Notes: generated by a model not told the origin, from the letters alone. A DNA stretch of 64,000 nt from Nitrospira sp. (GCA_015709715.1 CP054184.1:915001-979000); one strand, 5' to 3'; positions 7,919 through 19,378 are shown, numbered from the stretch's first letter. Made by a program: numbers and translations.

Positions 7919-9682
7919 CTATTCCACGAGGTCGAGCTTGATGCGCAGTTCCTTCAATTGGTCTGACGCCACGCTGGAGGGCGCCTCGGTCAACGGACAT
8001 TGCGCCCGCTGCGTCTTGGGGAAGGCGATCACGTCGCGGATGGAATCGGCTCCGCCCAACAACATGATCAATCGGTCGAGGCCGAACGCGATCCCGCCAT
8101 GGGGCGGGGCGCCATACTCCAACGCTTCCAGCAGGAAGCCGAACTTGGCCTGCGCCTGCTCCTTGCCGATCCCCAGCAGATCCAGAATACGCAGCTGAAT
8201 CTCGCTCCGGTGGTTGCGGATGCTCCCGCCGCCGATTTCGCTCCCGTTCAGCACGAGGTCGTAGGCCTTCGCCCGTGCCCTCAATGGGTCCGTATCGAGG
8301 AACGGCAGGTCTTCGTCCATGGGGGCGGCAAAAGGATTGTGCATGAAGACGTAGCGCTTCTCCTCCGGAGAATAATCCAGCAAGGGAAACTCCGTCACCC
8401 ACAGGGGCTTCCAGGCCTGTTTGTCGATCAGATTCAATTCCTCGCCCAGAAGCAGCCTGATCCGGCCCAACACATCGTGCACGATCGCCGGCTTGTCTGC
8501 GCCGAACAGGACCAAGTCGCCCGGTTTCGCCTCTGGCAGCGCGGCCGCGAAGGCCTTGGCGTCGAGGAACTTGGCGATCACCGACTCCAGTTGGCCTTCC
8601 GGCGTGAGCTTCAACCAGGCCAGCCCTTTGGCGCCGAAACTCTTGGCGGTCTCGCCCAGCGCATCAATGCGGCTCCGCGCAATGGAAGCCCCGCCGGTCA
8701 CGATCAACGCCTTGACGAGCCCTCCCTTGGTAGCGGCGTCCTTGAACACCTTGAACTCGCTCGCAGCGGCAAAGGCCGTCACGTCATACAGCGGCATGCC
8801 GAACCGGAGGTCAGGCTTATCGGACCCATAACGCCCCATCGCCTCCGCGTAGGTCATGCGAGGGAACGGCGTGGGTAGCTCCACCCCCCCGGCCTGCGTG
8901 AACACCGAAACGATCATCCGCTCCATCAAGGCCATGACCTGTTCGCGGTCGACGAAGGACATTTCCAGATCGATCTGGGTAAATTCCGGCTGGCGATCGT
9001 TGCGTAGGTCCTCATCCCGGAAGCAGCGGGCAATCTGGTAGTAGCGGTCGACCCCACTGACCATCAGCACCTGTTTGAAGAGCTGCGGCGACTGGGGCAA
9101 CGCGAAGAACATTCCTGGATTCACCCGGCTGGGCACCAGGTAATCTCTCGCCCCTTCCGGTGTGCTCTTCGTGAGGACCGGTGTTTCCACCTCCAAGAAC
9201 TGCTCGGCATTCAGAAACGCCCGCACGGCCTGCATGATGCCGTGGCGCAGGCCCAGCAGCCGTTGCATCTTCGGGCGCCGTAGATCGAGGTACCGGTATT
9301 TCAGACGCAGGGCTTCGGTGATCTCGAGGTCGTCCTCGATCATGAAGGGTGGCGTCTTGGCCTCGTTCAGCAGATCAAGGGTGTCGACGAAAATTTCGAT
9401 TTCCCCCGTCGACAGGTTTGGATTGCGCGATTCCTCAGGGCGCGCCATGACCTGTCCGCTGATCGACAGCACGCATTCGCTCCGCAACGTTTGTGCCGCC
9501 TGATGGACCGCCGCATTCCGCTCGGCGTTGAAGACAATCTGCGTCAACCCAGTCCGGTCGCGCAGATCGATGAACAACACCGCCCCGTGATCGCGGCGTC
9601 GCTGTACCCACCCGTTCAATACGACCTGCTGGCCGACGTTGGCCTTGGTCAATTCTCCGCATCGATGCGTCCTGATCTTCAT
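7919..9682 (-). CDS. aspS: Aspartyl-tRNA synthetase
   Basis: 587-aa class II synthetase of bacterial type with the GAD insertion domain. An N-terminal OB-fold anticodon-binding domain begins [20 protein letters not shown]. Motif 2 is [18 protein letters not shown] and motif 3 is [15 protein letters not shown]. The length is normal for bacterial AspRS. Whether it is discriminating or also charges tRNA-Asn cannot be decided here. Its start shares ATGA with the stop of rluB, suggesting coupling, and aroC follows closely. Confidence 0.97.
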   Translation of the reverse strand: MKIRTHRCGELTKANVGQQVVLNGWVQRRRDHGAVLFIDLRDRTGLTQIVFNAERNAAVHQAAQTLRSECVLSISGQVMARPEESRNPNLSTGEIEIFVDTLDLLNEAKTPPFMIEDDLEITEALRLKYRYLDLRRPKMQRLLGLRHGIMQAVRAFLNAEQFLEVETPVLTKSTPEGARDYLVPSRVNPGMFFALPQSPQLFKQVLMVSGVDRYYQIARCFRDEDLRNDRQPEFTQIDLEMSFVDREQVMALMERMIVSVFTQAGGVELPTPFPRMTYAEAMGRYGSDKPDLRFGMPLYDVTAFAAASEFKVFKDAATKGGLVKALIVTGGASIARSRIDALGETAKSFGAKGLAWLKLTPEGQLESVIAKFLDAKAFAAALPEAKPGDLVLFGADKPAIVHDVLGRIRLLLGEELNLIDKQAWKPLWVTEFPLLDYSPEEKRYVFMHNPFAAPMDEDLPFLDTDPLRARAKAYDLVLNGSEIGGGSIRNHRSEIQLRILDLLGIGKEQAQAKFGFLLEALEYGAPPHGGIAFGLDRLIMLLGGADSIRDVIAFPKTQRAQCPLTEAPSSVASDQLKELRIKLDLVE

Positions 9683-10668
9683 GGTCGTCTCCGCGTTCCC
9701 TCTCTGGCCCGTCCGCCGGTCGTACGTCGTCCTCGGCTGGCATCCGTCACCCCGCTCCGCTTCGAGCGCAGGCCCGCTGGACCGACTGTCCTCGTCCGTC
9801 TCCCAGGGGCCGGCTGCCCCGACGCTTTCGGCCCCCGCCCGGTCCGCGCCGGTTTTGGCGGTCGAGGAGGGGCCGGCTGCTGAGGGGCCGTCCAGGGAAC
9901 AGGTTTTCCGGATGCATCCAATCCCGGTCGTTCAACTCTCGTGATGCGGTCCTCGACCAGCTCGCGTAGACGGTTGGCCTCACGGTCGGTGAGGAAGCGA
10001 TAGGCCCCTGGCGCCAAGTCGCCTAAGAGAAGAGGCCCCATGCGGATGCGCGTCAACTTGATCACCGAACTGCCGACCGCTTCGATCATGCGTTTGACTT
10101 GGTGCTTGCGTCCCTCATGAATGGTGACCTCCAGCCAGGAGTTACTTTCCGCCTTGCTGACCTTGACCACTTTGGCCGGCGCCGTGTAGCCGTCCTCAAG
10201 TTTGACGCCGCGTTCCAGCGCGTCGATCTTGGCATCGTCGAGGACGCCTTTCACCTTGATCAAGTAGGTCTTGGGCACGTGGTACCGCGGATGAAGCAGC
10301 GCCTGAGCCAGGTCTCCATGATTAGTCAGCAGCATCAGTCCTTCGCTGTCGAAGTCCAATCGGCCGACCGGAAACACCCGCACCGTCACGCCGTGCAGGT
10401 AGTCCTTCACCGTGGGCCTTCCCTCGGGATCATCCAGCGTCGACATGACGTTCTTGGGTTTGTTGAGGATCAGGTAGACATACGGCTGCGCCGCGCGCAG
10501 GTGCTTCCCATCCACTTTCACGTGGTCGCGCTCGGGATCGACCTTCGTCCCCAGCTCACGGACAACCTGCCCGTTGATCGTGACCCGTCCGGCGATAATC
10601 AGCTCTTCCGCCTTACGCCGCGACGCGATTCCGGTTCCCGCGATGAGTTTTTGCAATCGGACGTTCAT
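9679..10668 (-). CDS. rluB: Pseudouridine synthase, RluB/RsuA family with S4 domain
   Basis: 329-aa protein. An N-terminal S4 RNA-binding domain ([20 protein letters not shown]) is followed by the catalytic domain with [19 protein letters not shown], containing the catalytic Asp, and [13 protein letters not shown]. RluB modifies U2605 of E. coli 23S rRNA; the exact target here is inferred from family. The ATG at 10668 is chosen because the S4 domain begins at once after it. The last ~70 residues are Pro/Arg/Lys-rich and disordered, common in RluB homologues. The stop overlaps the aspS start (ATGA). Confidence 0.9.
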   Translation of the reverse strand: MNVRLQKLIAGTGIASRRKAEELIIAGRVTINGQVVRELGTKVDPERDHVKVDGKHLRAAQPYVYLILNKPKNVMSTLDDPEGRPTVKDYLHGVTVRVFPVGRLDFDSEGLMLLTNHGDLAQALLHPRYHVPKTYLIKVKGVLDDAKIDALERGVKLEDGYTAPAKVVKVSKAESNSWLEVTIHEGRKHQVKRMIEAVGSSVIKLTRIRMGPLLLGDLAPGAYRFLTDREANRLRELVEDRITRVERPGLDASGKPVPWTAPQQPAPPRPPKPARTGRGPKASGQPAPGRRTRTVGPAGLRSKRSGVTDASRGRRTTGGRAREGTRRRP

Positions 10669-10703
10669 CGTCTCTTCGTTGCGATCCCTCTTCCCGTCAC
10701 ACC

Positions 10704-12260
10704 CTACTCCCACTCAATGGTTGAAGGCGGTTTCGAGCTGATGTCGTATACGACGCGGTTCACGCCCTTCACTTCGTTGATGATGCGGTTGGACATGCGA
10801 CCCAGCACATCCGCGGGAATCTTGGCCCAATCGGCGGTCATCCCGTCAAGGCTGGTCACGGCGCGAATCGCCACCACATGTTCGTAGGTCCGTTGGTCGC
10901 CCATGACCCCCACGGTGCGGATCGGGAGCAGCACCGCAAAGGCCTGCCAGATCTCGCGGTACAATCCCGCGCTCCGAATCTCTTGATCGACGATGGATTC
11001 CGCCGCCCGGAGAATGGCAAGCCGGTCTTTCGTGACCGCGCCCAGGATACGAATGGCCAGTCCCGGCCCCGGGAAGGGTTGTCGCCAAATGATGGCATCG
11101 GGCAACCCAAGCTCCTGCCCCAACACCCGCACTTCGTCCTTGAACAATTCCCGCAAGGGCTCGACCAGCTTCAGCTTCATCTTGGTCGGCAACCCACCGA
11201 CATTATGATGTGTTTTGATCGTTGCCGAAGGTCCCTTGAAACTCACGCTTTCGATCACGTCGGGATACAGCGTGCCCTGGACCAAATACTTGATGCCGGT
11301 AAGGCCTTTCGCCTCTGCCTCGAACAGCTTGATGAACAGCCGACCGATGATCTTGCGTTTGCGCTCTGGATCCGTGACATTCTTGAGCGCGGCCAAGAAC
11401 TGCGCTGACCCGTTCACGACCCGCAGGTTGAGATGCTCGTGCGCGGCAAAGGTCTTCTCCACCTGTTCCCGTTCGCCGCTCCGCAAGACGCCATTGTCGA
11501 CGAACACACAGGTCAGTTGGTCACCGATCGCGCGATGAGTCAACGCCGCGGCCACAGACGAGTCCACCCCACCGCTCAAGGCGCACAGGACCCGATCCTT
11601 CCCAACCTGTTGGCGGATCTGTTCCACCGCCGTGTCGACATAGGACCGCATGGTCCAAGTCGGCTTGCAGCCGCAAATGCCATAGACGAAGTTCTTGAGG
11701 ATCGCGGCACCTTCAGGGGTATGTGCGACTTCGGGATGGAACTGCAGGCAATAGACCCGCTGTTTGGCGTCGTGCCGCTTCATGGCGGCCACCGGTGAGT
11801 TGTCCGTGTGGGCGATCGACCGGAAACCCGGCGGCATGCGCTCAATGCGATCGCCGTGCGACATCCACACGACCGTCGAGCCGCGAGTCCCGATCCCCTT
11901 GAACAAATCAGACCGATCATCCAGCGTCAGGTCGGCACGGCCGAATTCCCGGTGCGGCGCCTTTCCGACCTCTCCCCCCTCAAGATGCGTCACGAGCTGC
12001 ATTCCGTAACAGATACCGAGAATGGGAATACCCTGCTCGAACAGCTGCTTTGGCACCGACGGGGCCTTCTTGGCATACACACTGGAGGGCCCGCCCGACA
12101 ACACAATCCCCTTGGGGCGATAGGCCAAGATGGTGGCGAGCGACACCGTGCAGGGCAGGATCTGTGAATAGACCTGCACTTCGCGGATGCGCCGTGCGAT
12201 CAATTGGGTATATTGCGAGCCGAAATCCAGAACGAGGATTCTGTCGTGCCAAAGTTCCAT
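10704..12260 (-). CDS. guaA: GMP synthase (glutamine-hydrolysing)
   Basis: 518-aa bifunctional GMP synthase, which converts XMP to GMP with glutamine and ATP. The N-terminal class I glutamine amidotransferase has the nucleophile in [11 protein letters not shown] and His/Glu in [10 protein letters not shown]. The ATP-pyrophosphatase domain has [12 protein letters not shown]. The C-terminal dimerisation domain ends with the typical [10 protein letters not shown]. The ATG at 12260 gives [20 protein letters not shown], the expected start. It lies 92 bases downstream of guaB, giving a guaBA pair that runs from IMP to GMP. Confidence 0.97.
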   Translation of the reverse strand: MELWHDRILVLDFGSQYTQLIARRIREVQVYSQILPCTVSLATILAYRPKGIVLSGGPSSVYAKKAPSVPKQLFEQGIPILGICYGMQLVTHLEGGEVGKAPHREFGRADLTLDDRSDLFKGIGTRGSTVVWMSHGDRIERMPPGFRSIAHTDNSPVAAMKRHDAKQRVYCLQFHPEVAHTPEGAAILKNFVYGICGCKPTWTMRSYVDTAVEQIRQQVGKDRVLCALSGGVDSSVAAALTHRAIGDQLTCVFVDNGVLRSGEREQVEKTFAAHEHLNLRVVNGSAQFLAALKNVTDPERKRKIIGRLFIKLFEAEAKGLTGIKYLVQGTLYPDVIESVSFKGPSATIKTHHNVGGLPTKMKLKLVEPLRELFKDEVRVLGQELGLPDAIIWRQPFPGPGLAIRILGAVTKDRLAILRAAESIVDQEIRSAGLYREIWQAFAVLLPIRTVGVMGDQRTYEHVVAIRAVTSLDGMTADWAKIPADVLGRMSNRIINEVKGVNRVVYDISSKPPSTIEWE

Positions 12261-12352
12261 GAGATCGTATCTCGTCAGGCGTGGGTGATCGTTCGTCTCG
12301 TGAGGGGATTTACCGTGCGAGAAACGCTTCGCGAGGAACGCATCACGCGGGA

Positions 12353-13819
12353 TTATTCCCAATCGGTGCGATAATTGGGCGCTTCCTTGGTGATGATCAC
12401 GTCGTGCACGTGCCCTTCGCGCAGCCCGGCCAACGTTTGTCGAATGAAGGTTGCTTTCTGCTGCAGATCGGGAATGGTCTTACAGCCGCAATACCCCATG
12501 CCCGACTTGACGCCCCCGACCAACTGGTAAAGATGGGGGGCCAGCGGGCCCTTGTAGGGAACACGGCCTTCAATCCCCTCCGGCACCAATTTCTTGGCCG
12601 GCCGGCCGCCCTGCCCGTAACGGTCGCCGCCTCCCCGCTCCATGGCGCCGATCGAGCCCATCCCGCGATAGACCTTGTAGGTCCGTGCCTGATAGAGCAC
12701 GGTTTCGCCGGGAGATTCCTCCGTCCCCGCCAACAAGCTCCCCAGCATGACCGAGGACGCACCAGCTGCGAGGGCTTTGGTGATGTCCCCGGAGTACTTG
12801 ATGCCGCCGTCCGCGATCACGGGCACGCCCGTGCCGGCCAGCACCTTGGCGCAGTCTGCAATGGCAGTCAATTGAGGCATGCCCGCACCGGACACGATAC
12901 GCGTGGTGCAGATCGAACCGGGCCCGACTCCCACCTTCACAGCATCTACGCCTGCCTTGACCAAATCTTTTGCCGCCTGCGCGGTGGCAATGTTGCCGGC
13001 GACGACATCGAGTCTGGGATGCGCCTTCTTGACCAGCTTGACGGTCTCCAAGACCGCCTGCGAATGCCCATGCGCGGTATCGACCACGACCAGATCCACC
13101 CCGGCCTTGACCAACAAGGCCACCCGTTCAGGGGTCTCGGGACCGACGCCCAAGGCGGCGCCGACCCGTAACCGACCGTGGGAATCCTTGCAGGCATTCG
13201 GATACTTGATCCGCTTCTCGATGTCCTTGATCGTGATCAGCCCCTTCAGCTCGAACTGCTTGTTCACGACCGGCAACTTTTCAATCCGGTGTTCGTGCAA
13301 AATTTCCCGGGCCTTTTCCAGGCTGGTGCCCTCCGGCGCCGTGATGAGTTTGTCGCGGCGCATGACCTGAGACACCTTCATGTCCATCCTGGTTTCGAAT
13401 CGCAAATCGCGATTGGTCAAGATGCCCACCAACTTGCTGCCCTTGGTGACGGGAATACCGGAAATCCGATACCGAGCCATCAACTCGTGGGCATCACGAA
13501 TGGTCTGATCCGGCGAAATCGTGATGGGATCGAGGATCATCCCGCTTTCGGATTTTTTGACCTTGTCGATTTCGGCCGCCTGGTCGGCAGGAGAGAGCAC
13601 ACGATGGACGATGCCGATGCCGCCCTCCTGGGCCATGGCGATCGCCAATCGAGCTTCGGTCACAGTGTCCATAGCCGCGCTGACGATGGGAATGTTCAGG
13701 ACGATGTTCCGAGATACGCGCGTCCTCGTGTCGACCTCGCTCGGAAGCACATGCGACTTGGCCGGCACGAGCACGACATCGTCATACGTCAAGCCGACCC
13801 GGACCTCCTTTTCCAACAT
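12353..13819 (-). CDS. guaB: IMP dehydrogenase
   Basis: 488-aa NAD-dependent IMP dehydrogenase, rate-limiting in guanine nucleotide synthesis. The barrel starts [17 protein letters not shown]. The tandem CBS (Bateman) domain lies near residues 95-205. The active-site loop [15 protein letters not shown] carries the catalytic Cys. The flap segment GRVPYKGPL and the C-terminal [10 protein letters not shown] are present. Length is standard for bacterial GuaB. It follows the NHL-repeat gene by 39 bases and precedes guaA on the same strand. Confidence 0.97.
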   Translation of the reverse strand: MLEKEVRVGLTYDDVVLVPAKSHVLPSEVDTRTRVSRNIVLNIPIVSAAMDTVTEARLAIAMAQEGGIGIVHRVLSPADQAAEIDKVKKSESGMILDPITISPDQTIRDAHELMARYRISGIPVTKGSKLVGILTNRDLRFETRMDMKVSQVMRRDKLITAPEGTSLEKAREILHEHRIEKLPVVNKQFELKGLITIKDIEKRIKYPNACKDSHGRLRVGAALGVGPETPERVALLVKAGVDLVVVDTAHGHSQAVLETVKLVKKAHPRLDVVAGNIATAQAAKDLVKAGVDAVKVGVGPGSICTTRIVSGAGMPQLTAIADCAKVLAGTGVPVIADGGIKYSGDITKALAAGASSVMLGSLLAGTEESPGETVLYQARTYKVYRGMGSIGAMERGGGDRYGQGGRPAKKLVPEGIEGRVPYKGPLAPHLYQLVGGVKSGMGYCGCKTIPDLQQKATFIRQTLAGLREGHVHDVIITKEAPNYRTDWE

Positions 13820-13858
13820 CGCTCCCTACCCCCTCCCGGGCTTCCTGCCCGCTGCCTG

Positions 13859-16828
13859 CTAGACCTTCGTGGATTTCTCGACCTGTCCCAGTTCCGCGAC
13901 CGCTTCCGCCTCTTCCTGGAGCCGCTCGCTCCCCTCTTCGGCGGGCATGAACTGCTGCACCCTGGTGTTGCCGCTGTCGACGGCAAAGACGCTGCCCCTT
14001 GCATCCACCGCAATCCCGTAAGGGAAATTGAACTGCCCCTGCGCGGCGCCGAACCCTCCCCACTGCGCGATGAAGTTGCCCTCGCGATCGAACTTTTCGA
14101 TGCGATGGTTGCCGGTATCGGTCACATACACGTCTCCCTGGCCATCGACCGCAATGCCCCACGGTGACCGCAACTGGCCAGCCTCTTGGGCCTGCGGGCT
14201 GCTCGCATGCCCAGCTTCCGAGCTGCCTCCCCACTTGGTCAGCAACTGCGGCAAGACGTTTGTGCTCGTATCGAATTTCTGAATGCGATGGTTGCCCATA
14301 TCGACGACATAGACCGTACCATCGCTCTGATCGACGGCCACGCCGCGCGGGAAGTAGAATTGGCCGTCACCATTGCCGAAGCTCCCCCAGGCCATGATGA
14401 ATTCGCCCTGCATATCGAACTTTTGCACCCGGAAATTGGCGCTATCGACGACATAGACGTACCCGCGCACCCGGTCGATCGCGATCCCCCACGGCGCGTT
14501 GAACTGTCCCTCTCCGTTGCCGCGCGAACCGAACTTCATGAGATAGCCGCCCAACTTGCCGTCGAACTTCTGAACCCGGTGGTTGTTCGTGTCCACCACG
14601 TAGACGTCGCCTTTGGCGTCGCAGGCGATGCCGGTCGGGTTATGGAAGTTGGAGTTGGCCGACCCGAAGCTCCCCCAGAGGATAATGAAATTCCCGTTGG
14701 GATCGAACTTCTGAATGCGGTTGTTGCCGTTGTCGACGACGAAGATGGACCCCTGCTGATCGATCGCCAACCCGTAGATCGGCGCCATGAATTCGCCGCC
14801 GTGCAGGAGGGATGCGCCGCGTCCCGGTTTACCCCACTTCGACACGCAGAGGTAGCCCGACGTATTGACCAGAATGGAAGCGCTGGCCGGCGTAGAAATA
14901 TTGTTGCCGGCATCCTTGAACCACACGATGACGGTCTTCTGGCCGTCGCCCGGCGAGAGGATGAAGGGAATGGTCGCCCCGAACTTAATCGCGGGTTCGA
15001 CCTCGACCCACCCCGGTGTCCCGGCCATCGGCGTCATGGGATTTTCGGAAATGTAGTACGCTGCGACTCCGGTATCGAGGTCGGTGGCGGAAATCGTGAC
15101 TACGACTTCCGGCGAGTTCGTCATGAAGGCGCCGTGATTGACGACCGCATAGGGATTTTGCGGCGCCGTGATGTCGATCAAGACCGGCGTCGCCGACACC
15201 TCTTCGGAGAGGGCACTTTCCGTCTCATCCTCATACACCGCAGTCAAAACGTAGTGATAAGCTTGGTCGTTGGTGAGGCCGGTGTGGTTGTAGGGACTAG
15301 CGACCCCTTCGATTTTCGTGCCTCCTTCCTTGGTCACATTCGGCGACGTGTGGAAGTACAGGTTGTATGACACCGCCCCCGGCACGTCCATCCAGCTCAG
15401 GAAGGTTTCCGTGTCCCCTGCCTTCACCGCCAAGTTGCGCGGAGCCGGATGGTCACCGGCCGCCTGAGCTCGCTCATGCTCGGCCTTGCCCCGATTCAGC
15501 TCTTCTTCGGTCGGGATGTACTTAATGACGCGATGGTTGCCGCTATCGACGACATACACCGCGCCCTCTTTGTCGACCGCGACCCCAGACGGAAAGTTCA
15601 GTTGGCCCTCGGTTTTGCCGCGATTACCCCAGGCGCACAGGAAGGTACCATTGCCGTCGAACTTTTGGATACGATGGTTGCCCTGATCCACGACATACAC
15701 ATTCCCGACGGCGTCGCACGTCACACCCCAGGGGGCCTTGAATTGGCCCGGTCCGCTGCCCTCTCGCCCCCACTTGGTTAGGAAGCTTCCACGCGTATCG
15801 AACTTCTGGATCCGGTTGTTGCCTTCATCGGCCACGAAGATGTTGCCCACGAAGTCCACCGCCACGCCGCGCGGAAAGAAGAATGCGCCGTCGAAACTCC
15901 CGTCCCGCCCCCACTTCAACAGCGGCGTGCCGTCGCCCTTAAACTTTTGAATGCGGGCGTTGTTGGTATCGGTCACGTAGATGTTGCCGTCCTGGTCGGT
16001 CGTGACGCCCCACGGCGCGTCGAACTTGTTCATGTCGGCGCCGCGCCAGGCGAATCCGAATTTGCCCCAGGTCTTCATGGGATTCCCGTCGCCGTCCACC
16101 CGTTGCACGCGATTGTTACCGGTATCTGCGACATAGACATGCCCGTCGGCATTCGTGGTAAGGCCTCGCGGATAGTAATAGCTGCCTTCCGCACTGCTGG
16201 CTTCTCCGCCCCAGCGGCCCAGGAACTTCCCGTCCTTATCGAATTTCTGAATCGAATGGTTGTCCGTATCGGCGACATACATGTTGCCGTCCTTGTCCAG
16301 CGCGATCCCGGTGGGGGAACTGAACTCACCCTCCTCTACCCCTTCCTGGCCGATGATCTTCGCGATGAGATAGGGCGACGGAATCGCCATCACTTCTTGC
16401 GATTCGGGACTTTCACCCTTCTGCGTGACCACCGTGACGACATAGTGATAGCAGGTCCCGTTCGCCAGATCGTCGTGTATGAACGGCGACTGCGCGCCTT
16501 CGATGCAGGTTCCCTTCTCCTTGGTTACACCGATGACGGTCTTGAAATCGTCGACGCTGGCGATCGGTCGGGTGAGCTCGGAAAACTTGATCTGCACACC
16601 CTTCGTAGTCATGAAATAGAGGTTGTAATACATCGCGTCCGGCACCGGGTCCCACGTGATCATGACCCGACCGTTGCCCGGCGTTGCGGCCACTCCGGTC
16701 GGCGCGGGGGGCAGGTCTTCCTCTTCGGCGACCGAGTCCCCGGCACCCCATTCGCTCTGACTTCCATCCACCGTGAGATGATGCCGGTCAAACCGAAACA
16801 TTTCGTCGAGCAGCCAAGCCTTGATCAT
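13859..16828 (-). CDS. Large NHL-repeat double beta-propeller protein with fibronectin-III-like domains
   Basis: 989 aa built from two NHL clusters. The first (about residues 155-445) and the second (about 690-970) each contain six recognisable repeats of the form G-[IV]-A-x-D-x-x-G-x-[VI]-[YF]-V-x-D-x-x-N-x-R-[VI]-Q-K-F. FN3-like modules rich in Val, Tyr and Gly precede each propeller: around residues 45-150 (YYNLYFMTTKGVQIKF) and 460-550 (AVSYNLYFHTSPNVTKEG). A third Ig-like segment lies near 560-670. No signal peptide or membrane helix is visible at the N-terminus (MIKAWLLDEMFRFDRHH). NHL propellers are protein- or ligand-binding scaffolds; no specific function can be assigned. It is immediately upstream of guaB. 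Confidence 0.85.
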   Translation of the reverse strand: MIKAWLLDEMFRFDRHHLTVDGSQSEWGAGDSVAEEEDLPPAPTGVAATPGNGRVMITWDPVPDAMYYNLYFMTTKGVQIKFSELTRPIASVDDFKTVIGVTKEKGTCIEGAQSPFIHDDLANGTCYHYVVTVVTQKGESPESQEVMAIPSPYLIAKIIGQEGVEEGEFSSPTGIALDKDGNMYVADTDNHSIQKFDKDGKFLGRWGGEASSAEGSYYYPRGLTTNADGHVYVADTGNNRVQRVDGDGNPMKTWGKFGFAWRGADMNKFDAPWGVTTDQDGNIYVTDTNNARIQKFKGDGTPLLKWGRDGSFDGAFFFPRGVAVDFVGNIFVADEGNNRIQKFDTRGSFLTKWGREGSGPGQFKAPWGVTCDAVGNVYVVDQGNHRIQKFDGNGTFLCAWGNRGKTEGQLNFPSGVAVDKEGAVYVVDSGNHRVIKYIPTEEELNRGKAEHERAQAAGDHPAPRNLAVKAGDTETFLSWMDVPGAVSYNLYFHTSPNVTKEGGTKIEGVASPYNHTGLTNDQAYHYVLTAVYEDETESALSEEVSATPVLIDITAPQNPYAVVNHGAFMTNSPEVVVTISATDLDTGVAAYYISENPMTPMAGTPGWVEVEPAIKFGATIPFILSPGDGQKTVIVWFKDAGNNISTPASASILVNTSGYLCVSKWGKPGRGASLLHGGEFMAPIYGLAIDQQGSIFVVDNGNNRIQKFDPNGNFIILWGSFGSANSNFHNPTGIACDAKGDVYVVDTNNHRVQKFDGKLGGYLMKFGSRGNGEGQFNAPWGIAIDRVRGYVYVVDSANFRVQKFDMQGEFIMAWGSFGNGDGQFYFPRGVAVDQSDGTVYVVDMGNHRIQKFDTSTNVLPQLLTKWGGSSEAGHASSPQAQEAGQLRSPWGIAVDGQGDVYVTDTGNHRIEKFDREGNFIAQWGGFGAAQGQFNFPYGIAVDARGSVFAVDSGNTRVQQFMPAEEGSERLQEEAEAVAELGQVEKSTKV

Positions 16829-17075
16829 GGTGTTCCTCGTGATACGGGATTGGTGGAGATTTGCGGATGTTTCAACAACTTAGAATGGGGGAGTCTAACA
16901 AAGCGAAAAGAAGAGAGTCAAGGTGAGGTCAACTCGATTTGTCGTCGGTCTTGGCCCCCCTCTTCATCCCTCCAAAGCCGGATGGACGCATTTCCAACGG
17001 ATCGCATAGGCTCGGCACTCTCACGTATGGAACAGCGTGACTTCGCTCAGTACAATGATCAATTGGAGGTGCATT

Positions 17076-17645
17076 ATGTGGCTCCCAAGACTGGCGCTCG
17101 CTACCCTGATGGCAGGTTTCACCTTCAGTTCCGTTGCGCAGGCGAACGACTCGCCCTCCGTGGAAATGTGGGAATGTCCCGGTCCAGACGGCACGACCCT
17201 CTATACTAATAAAGAGCGACCGGGCTGTCAGCCCAAGGTACTTCGAGCCCTGTCCATCGCACCTGCCCTGCCAGACTTGCCCAATACCCCGACACCCGGC
17301 CATCCCTCCTTCCAGCCGAGCCCACGAGGGCGAGATTTTGCTTACGATACCCCCATCGGCGCCTTGCGGAATTTGACACAGGTCCCGGACTCGGGACGAG
17401 ACTGGTTTGCGGGGAACTTGATCGGGGGCTCGGTCCAGGCCGAGGTCTGCAGCATGTACGGGGAATGGATTCAGCTGAACCAGAAAAACCGTGGCGGGTT
17501 CTTCTTCGGAACCGACCCCTCGTACGGCGGGGACCCCACGGCTAGATATCGGAATGCCCCAAGCTACTCGTTTTACGACAACGCCCGGTACGTGGCGCTC
17601 TCGCGGATCTTTGGGGCGGGATTTATTCCTATCGGCTGCTACTGA
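17076..17645 (+). CDS. Secreted protein with small Cys-containing N-terminal domain (DUF4124-like)
   Basis: 189-aa protein with a signal peptide (MWLPRLALATLMAGFTFSSVAQA). The first mature segment, WECPGPDGTTLYTNKERPGC, resembles DUF4124 'X-W-x-D-x-x-G-x-x-x-Y-T-D/N' domains found in many envelope proteins. The remaining C-terminal part (ALRNLTQVPDSGRDW onward) is Gly/Tyr/Asn-rich and unrecognised. The ATG at 17076 has GGAGG 6 bases upstream. TACAAT at 17051-17056 could be its -10 box. It is divergent from the NHL gene and convergent with scpB. Confidence 0.7.
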   Translation: MWLPRLALATLMAGFTFSSVAQANDSPSVEMWECPGPDGTTLYTNKERPGCQPKVLRALSIAPALPDLPNTPTPGHPSFQPSPRGRDFAYDTPIGALRNLTQVPDSGRDWFAGNLIGGSVQAEVCSMYGEWIQLNQKNRGGFFFGTDPSYGGDPTARYRNAPSYSFYDNARYVALSRIFGAGFIPIGCY

Positions 17646-17696
17646 GGACGGCGTGCTGGGGCGGGTGACTGGTCGAAGGATCGGAGCGTGGTTTCG

Positions 17697-18602
17697 TTAC
17701 GATTCTTCTTGGATGTCCGCCACCACAAGAGCCTCCTCAGCGCCGGCCTCCCCCACGGTCTCTGCCGGAATCTCGGTCGGCGCACCGTTGGACGTCTCGA
17801 AATGAGCATCCGATGCGCCGTTTGTGCGCCCGCCTTCCTCCTGGACGGCCAGGGGCGATGGCTCGACAGCGCCGCCGATCGCCACCGACTCCTCGATCGG
17901 CAGCATCGCCTGTTCGGCCTCGCCTAATTCCTTGAATTCCCTCAACGGCGGCAATTGGGACAGGTCGCGCAACCCAAAATGTTCAAGGAAAAATTTCGTG
18001 GTGCCGTACATGATCGGGCGTCCTGGTTCCTCCTTCCGACCGACGATGCGCACCAGCTTACGCTCCAACAACGTACGGATCACCCCCGACGTTTCGACTC
18101 CGCGAATCTGCTCCACCTCGGCACGGACGATCGGCTGTTTATAGGCAATGATCGCCAGGGACTCCAGTGCGGAACGAGACAACTTTGAGGGAGCCTTGGT
18201 TTTCTCCAGGCGCTTGAGCCACGGCGCAAATTCTCCTTTGGTGACCAGCCTATAGCCCCCTGCCACCTCGACCAGCTGGAGTCCTCGTCCTTCTTGCTCA
18301 TAATCTCGGCTCAACTCGGCCAGCGTCCGTTCGACATCCTGCCGGGTGACCGCTCCAAGCAGAGACACGAACTTCGCGGTCGGAATCGGTTCAGTCGTGA
18401 CGAATAGCAGGGCTTCGAGAATGCCTTTCAATGCGCGTACGTCGGACAACACTGAGTCGGAGGCTGTAGACGCCTCTCCGGGGGCGGAAGCGTCCTCAAG
18501 GATCACCGTTCCGCTGGCCTCCTCAGCAGCTGCAGTCACGGACTCGGCCACCACTTTGGCCTCGGCAGACTCCTCCATCGCCCCCTCGATGCCGACAGTC
18601 AT
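17697..18602 (-). CDS. scpB: Segregation and condensation protein B
   Basis: 301-aa ScpB, partner of ScpA and SMC in chromosome condensation. The core two-winged-helix domains lie roughly at residues 50-230 (ALKGILEALLFVTTEPIPTA, then LAIIAYKQPIVRAEVEQIRG and GRPIMYGTTKFFLEHFGL). Flanking N- and C-terminal extensions are acidic and Ala/Glu-rich, longer than in most ScpB proteins. The ATG at 18602 forms an ATGA overlap with the scpA stop, so it is preferred to the ATG at 18614. Confidence 0.94.
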   Translation of the reverse strand: MTVGIEGAMEESAEAKVVAESVTAAAEEASGTVILEDASAPGEASTASDSVLSDVRALKGILEALLFVTTEPIPTAKFVSLLGAVTRQDVERTLAELSRDYEQEGRGLQLVEVAGGYRLVTKGEFAPWLKRLEKTKAPSKLSRSALESLAIIAYKQPIVRAEVEQIRGVETSGVIRTLLERKLVRIVGRKEEPGRPIMYGTTKFFLEHFGLRDLSQLPPLREFKELGEAEQAMLPIEESVAIGGAVEPSPLAVQEEGGRTNGASDAHFETSNGAPTEIPAETVGEAGAEEALVVADIQEES

Positions 18603-19378
18603 AGGTTCTTCCATTCAGAGTCCTCCACCACATCTCCTTCAGTGACGGCCGAAAACGCTCGCGACACGAGAATGTTCCCAAAGGTTTCAGCTTGAAAGAC
18701 CCGCACGACCTTGATGCGAATCAGTTCCAGGAGCGCCAAGAATGTCACGATCACCACCAATCGATGGCTGGACACCTCGAACAGGGCCGTAAAGGGCATG
18801 GACTCCTTCGCTTCCAAGGCCTCGATAATGGCGCTCATGCGGGTCCGCACCGTGAGATTGTCGGGAATGATTTCGATGAGGGGTTTGCCGGGGTGTCTGG
18901 CCAACACCGCCTGCAGCGCGTCGACCAGATCGAAGAGCGACACTTCGTCGAGCAGACTCTCATCCTTCTTGAGATCGGTCGGCGGCCCAGACTCACGCGG
19001 GAAGACATCGCGCCACAAGCGTTCCTTGTAATCCAACTGCGAGGCCGCTTCCTTGAACTGCTTGTATTCGAGCAGTCGACGGACCAATTCCTCTCGTGGA
19101 TCAGGCCCCTCCTCTTCGTCCACCGTCGCTTCTTCCACCGGTAACAACATACGAGATTTGATGTGCAACAGGGTCGCGGCCATGACCAAAAACTCCCCCG
19201 CCACCGCCAGATTCAGCTCCTTCATCACTGAGAGGTAATCCAGATACTGCCGGGCGATCAGCGCGATGGGGATATCGTAGATGTTGATTTCGTTTTTCTT
19301 GATGAGGTGCAGCAGCAGATCGAGCGGACCTTCGAAATTCTCGATCTTGACTTGGTAGGGCAGTTCCGTCTGGTCCAT
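18599..19378 (-). CDS. scpA: Segregation and condensation protein A
   Basis: 259-aa ScpA kleisin that bridges the SMC head domains. The N-terminal signature YQVKIENFEGPLDLLLHLIK and the following INIYDIPIALIARQYLDYL are diagnostic. The C-terminal winged-helix segment contains VIVTFLALLELIRIKVVRVFQ. The length is typical. It is first of the scpAB pair, which overlap by four bases. A TATAAG box lies about 45 bases upstream. Confidence 0.95.
   Translation of the reverse strand: MDQTELPYQVKIENFEGPLDLLLHLIKKNEINIYDIPIALIARQYLDYLSVMKELNLAVAGEFLVMAATLLHIKSRMLLPVEEATVDEEEGPDPREELVRRLLEYKQFKEAASQLDYKERLWRDVFPRESGPPTDLKKDESLLDEVSLFDLVDALQAVLARHPGKPLIEIIPDNLTVRTRMSAIIEALEAKESMPFTALFEVSSHRLVVIVTFLALLELIRIKVVRVFQAETFGNILVSRAFSAVTEGDVVEDSEWKNL

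Noticed and set aside
14186-15370. 394-aa open frame opposite the NHL gene
   Set aside because: Its quasi-repeats are just the antisense of the NHL repeats.
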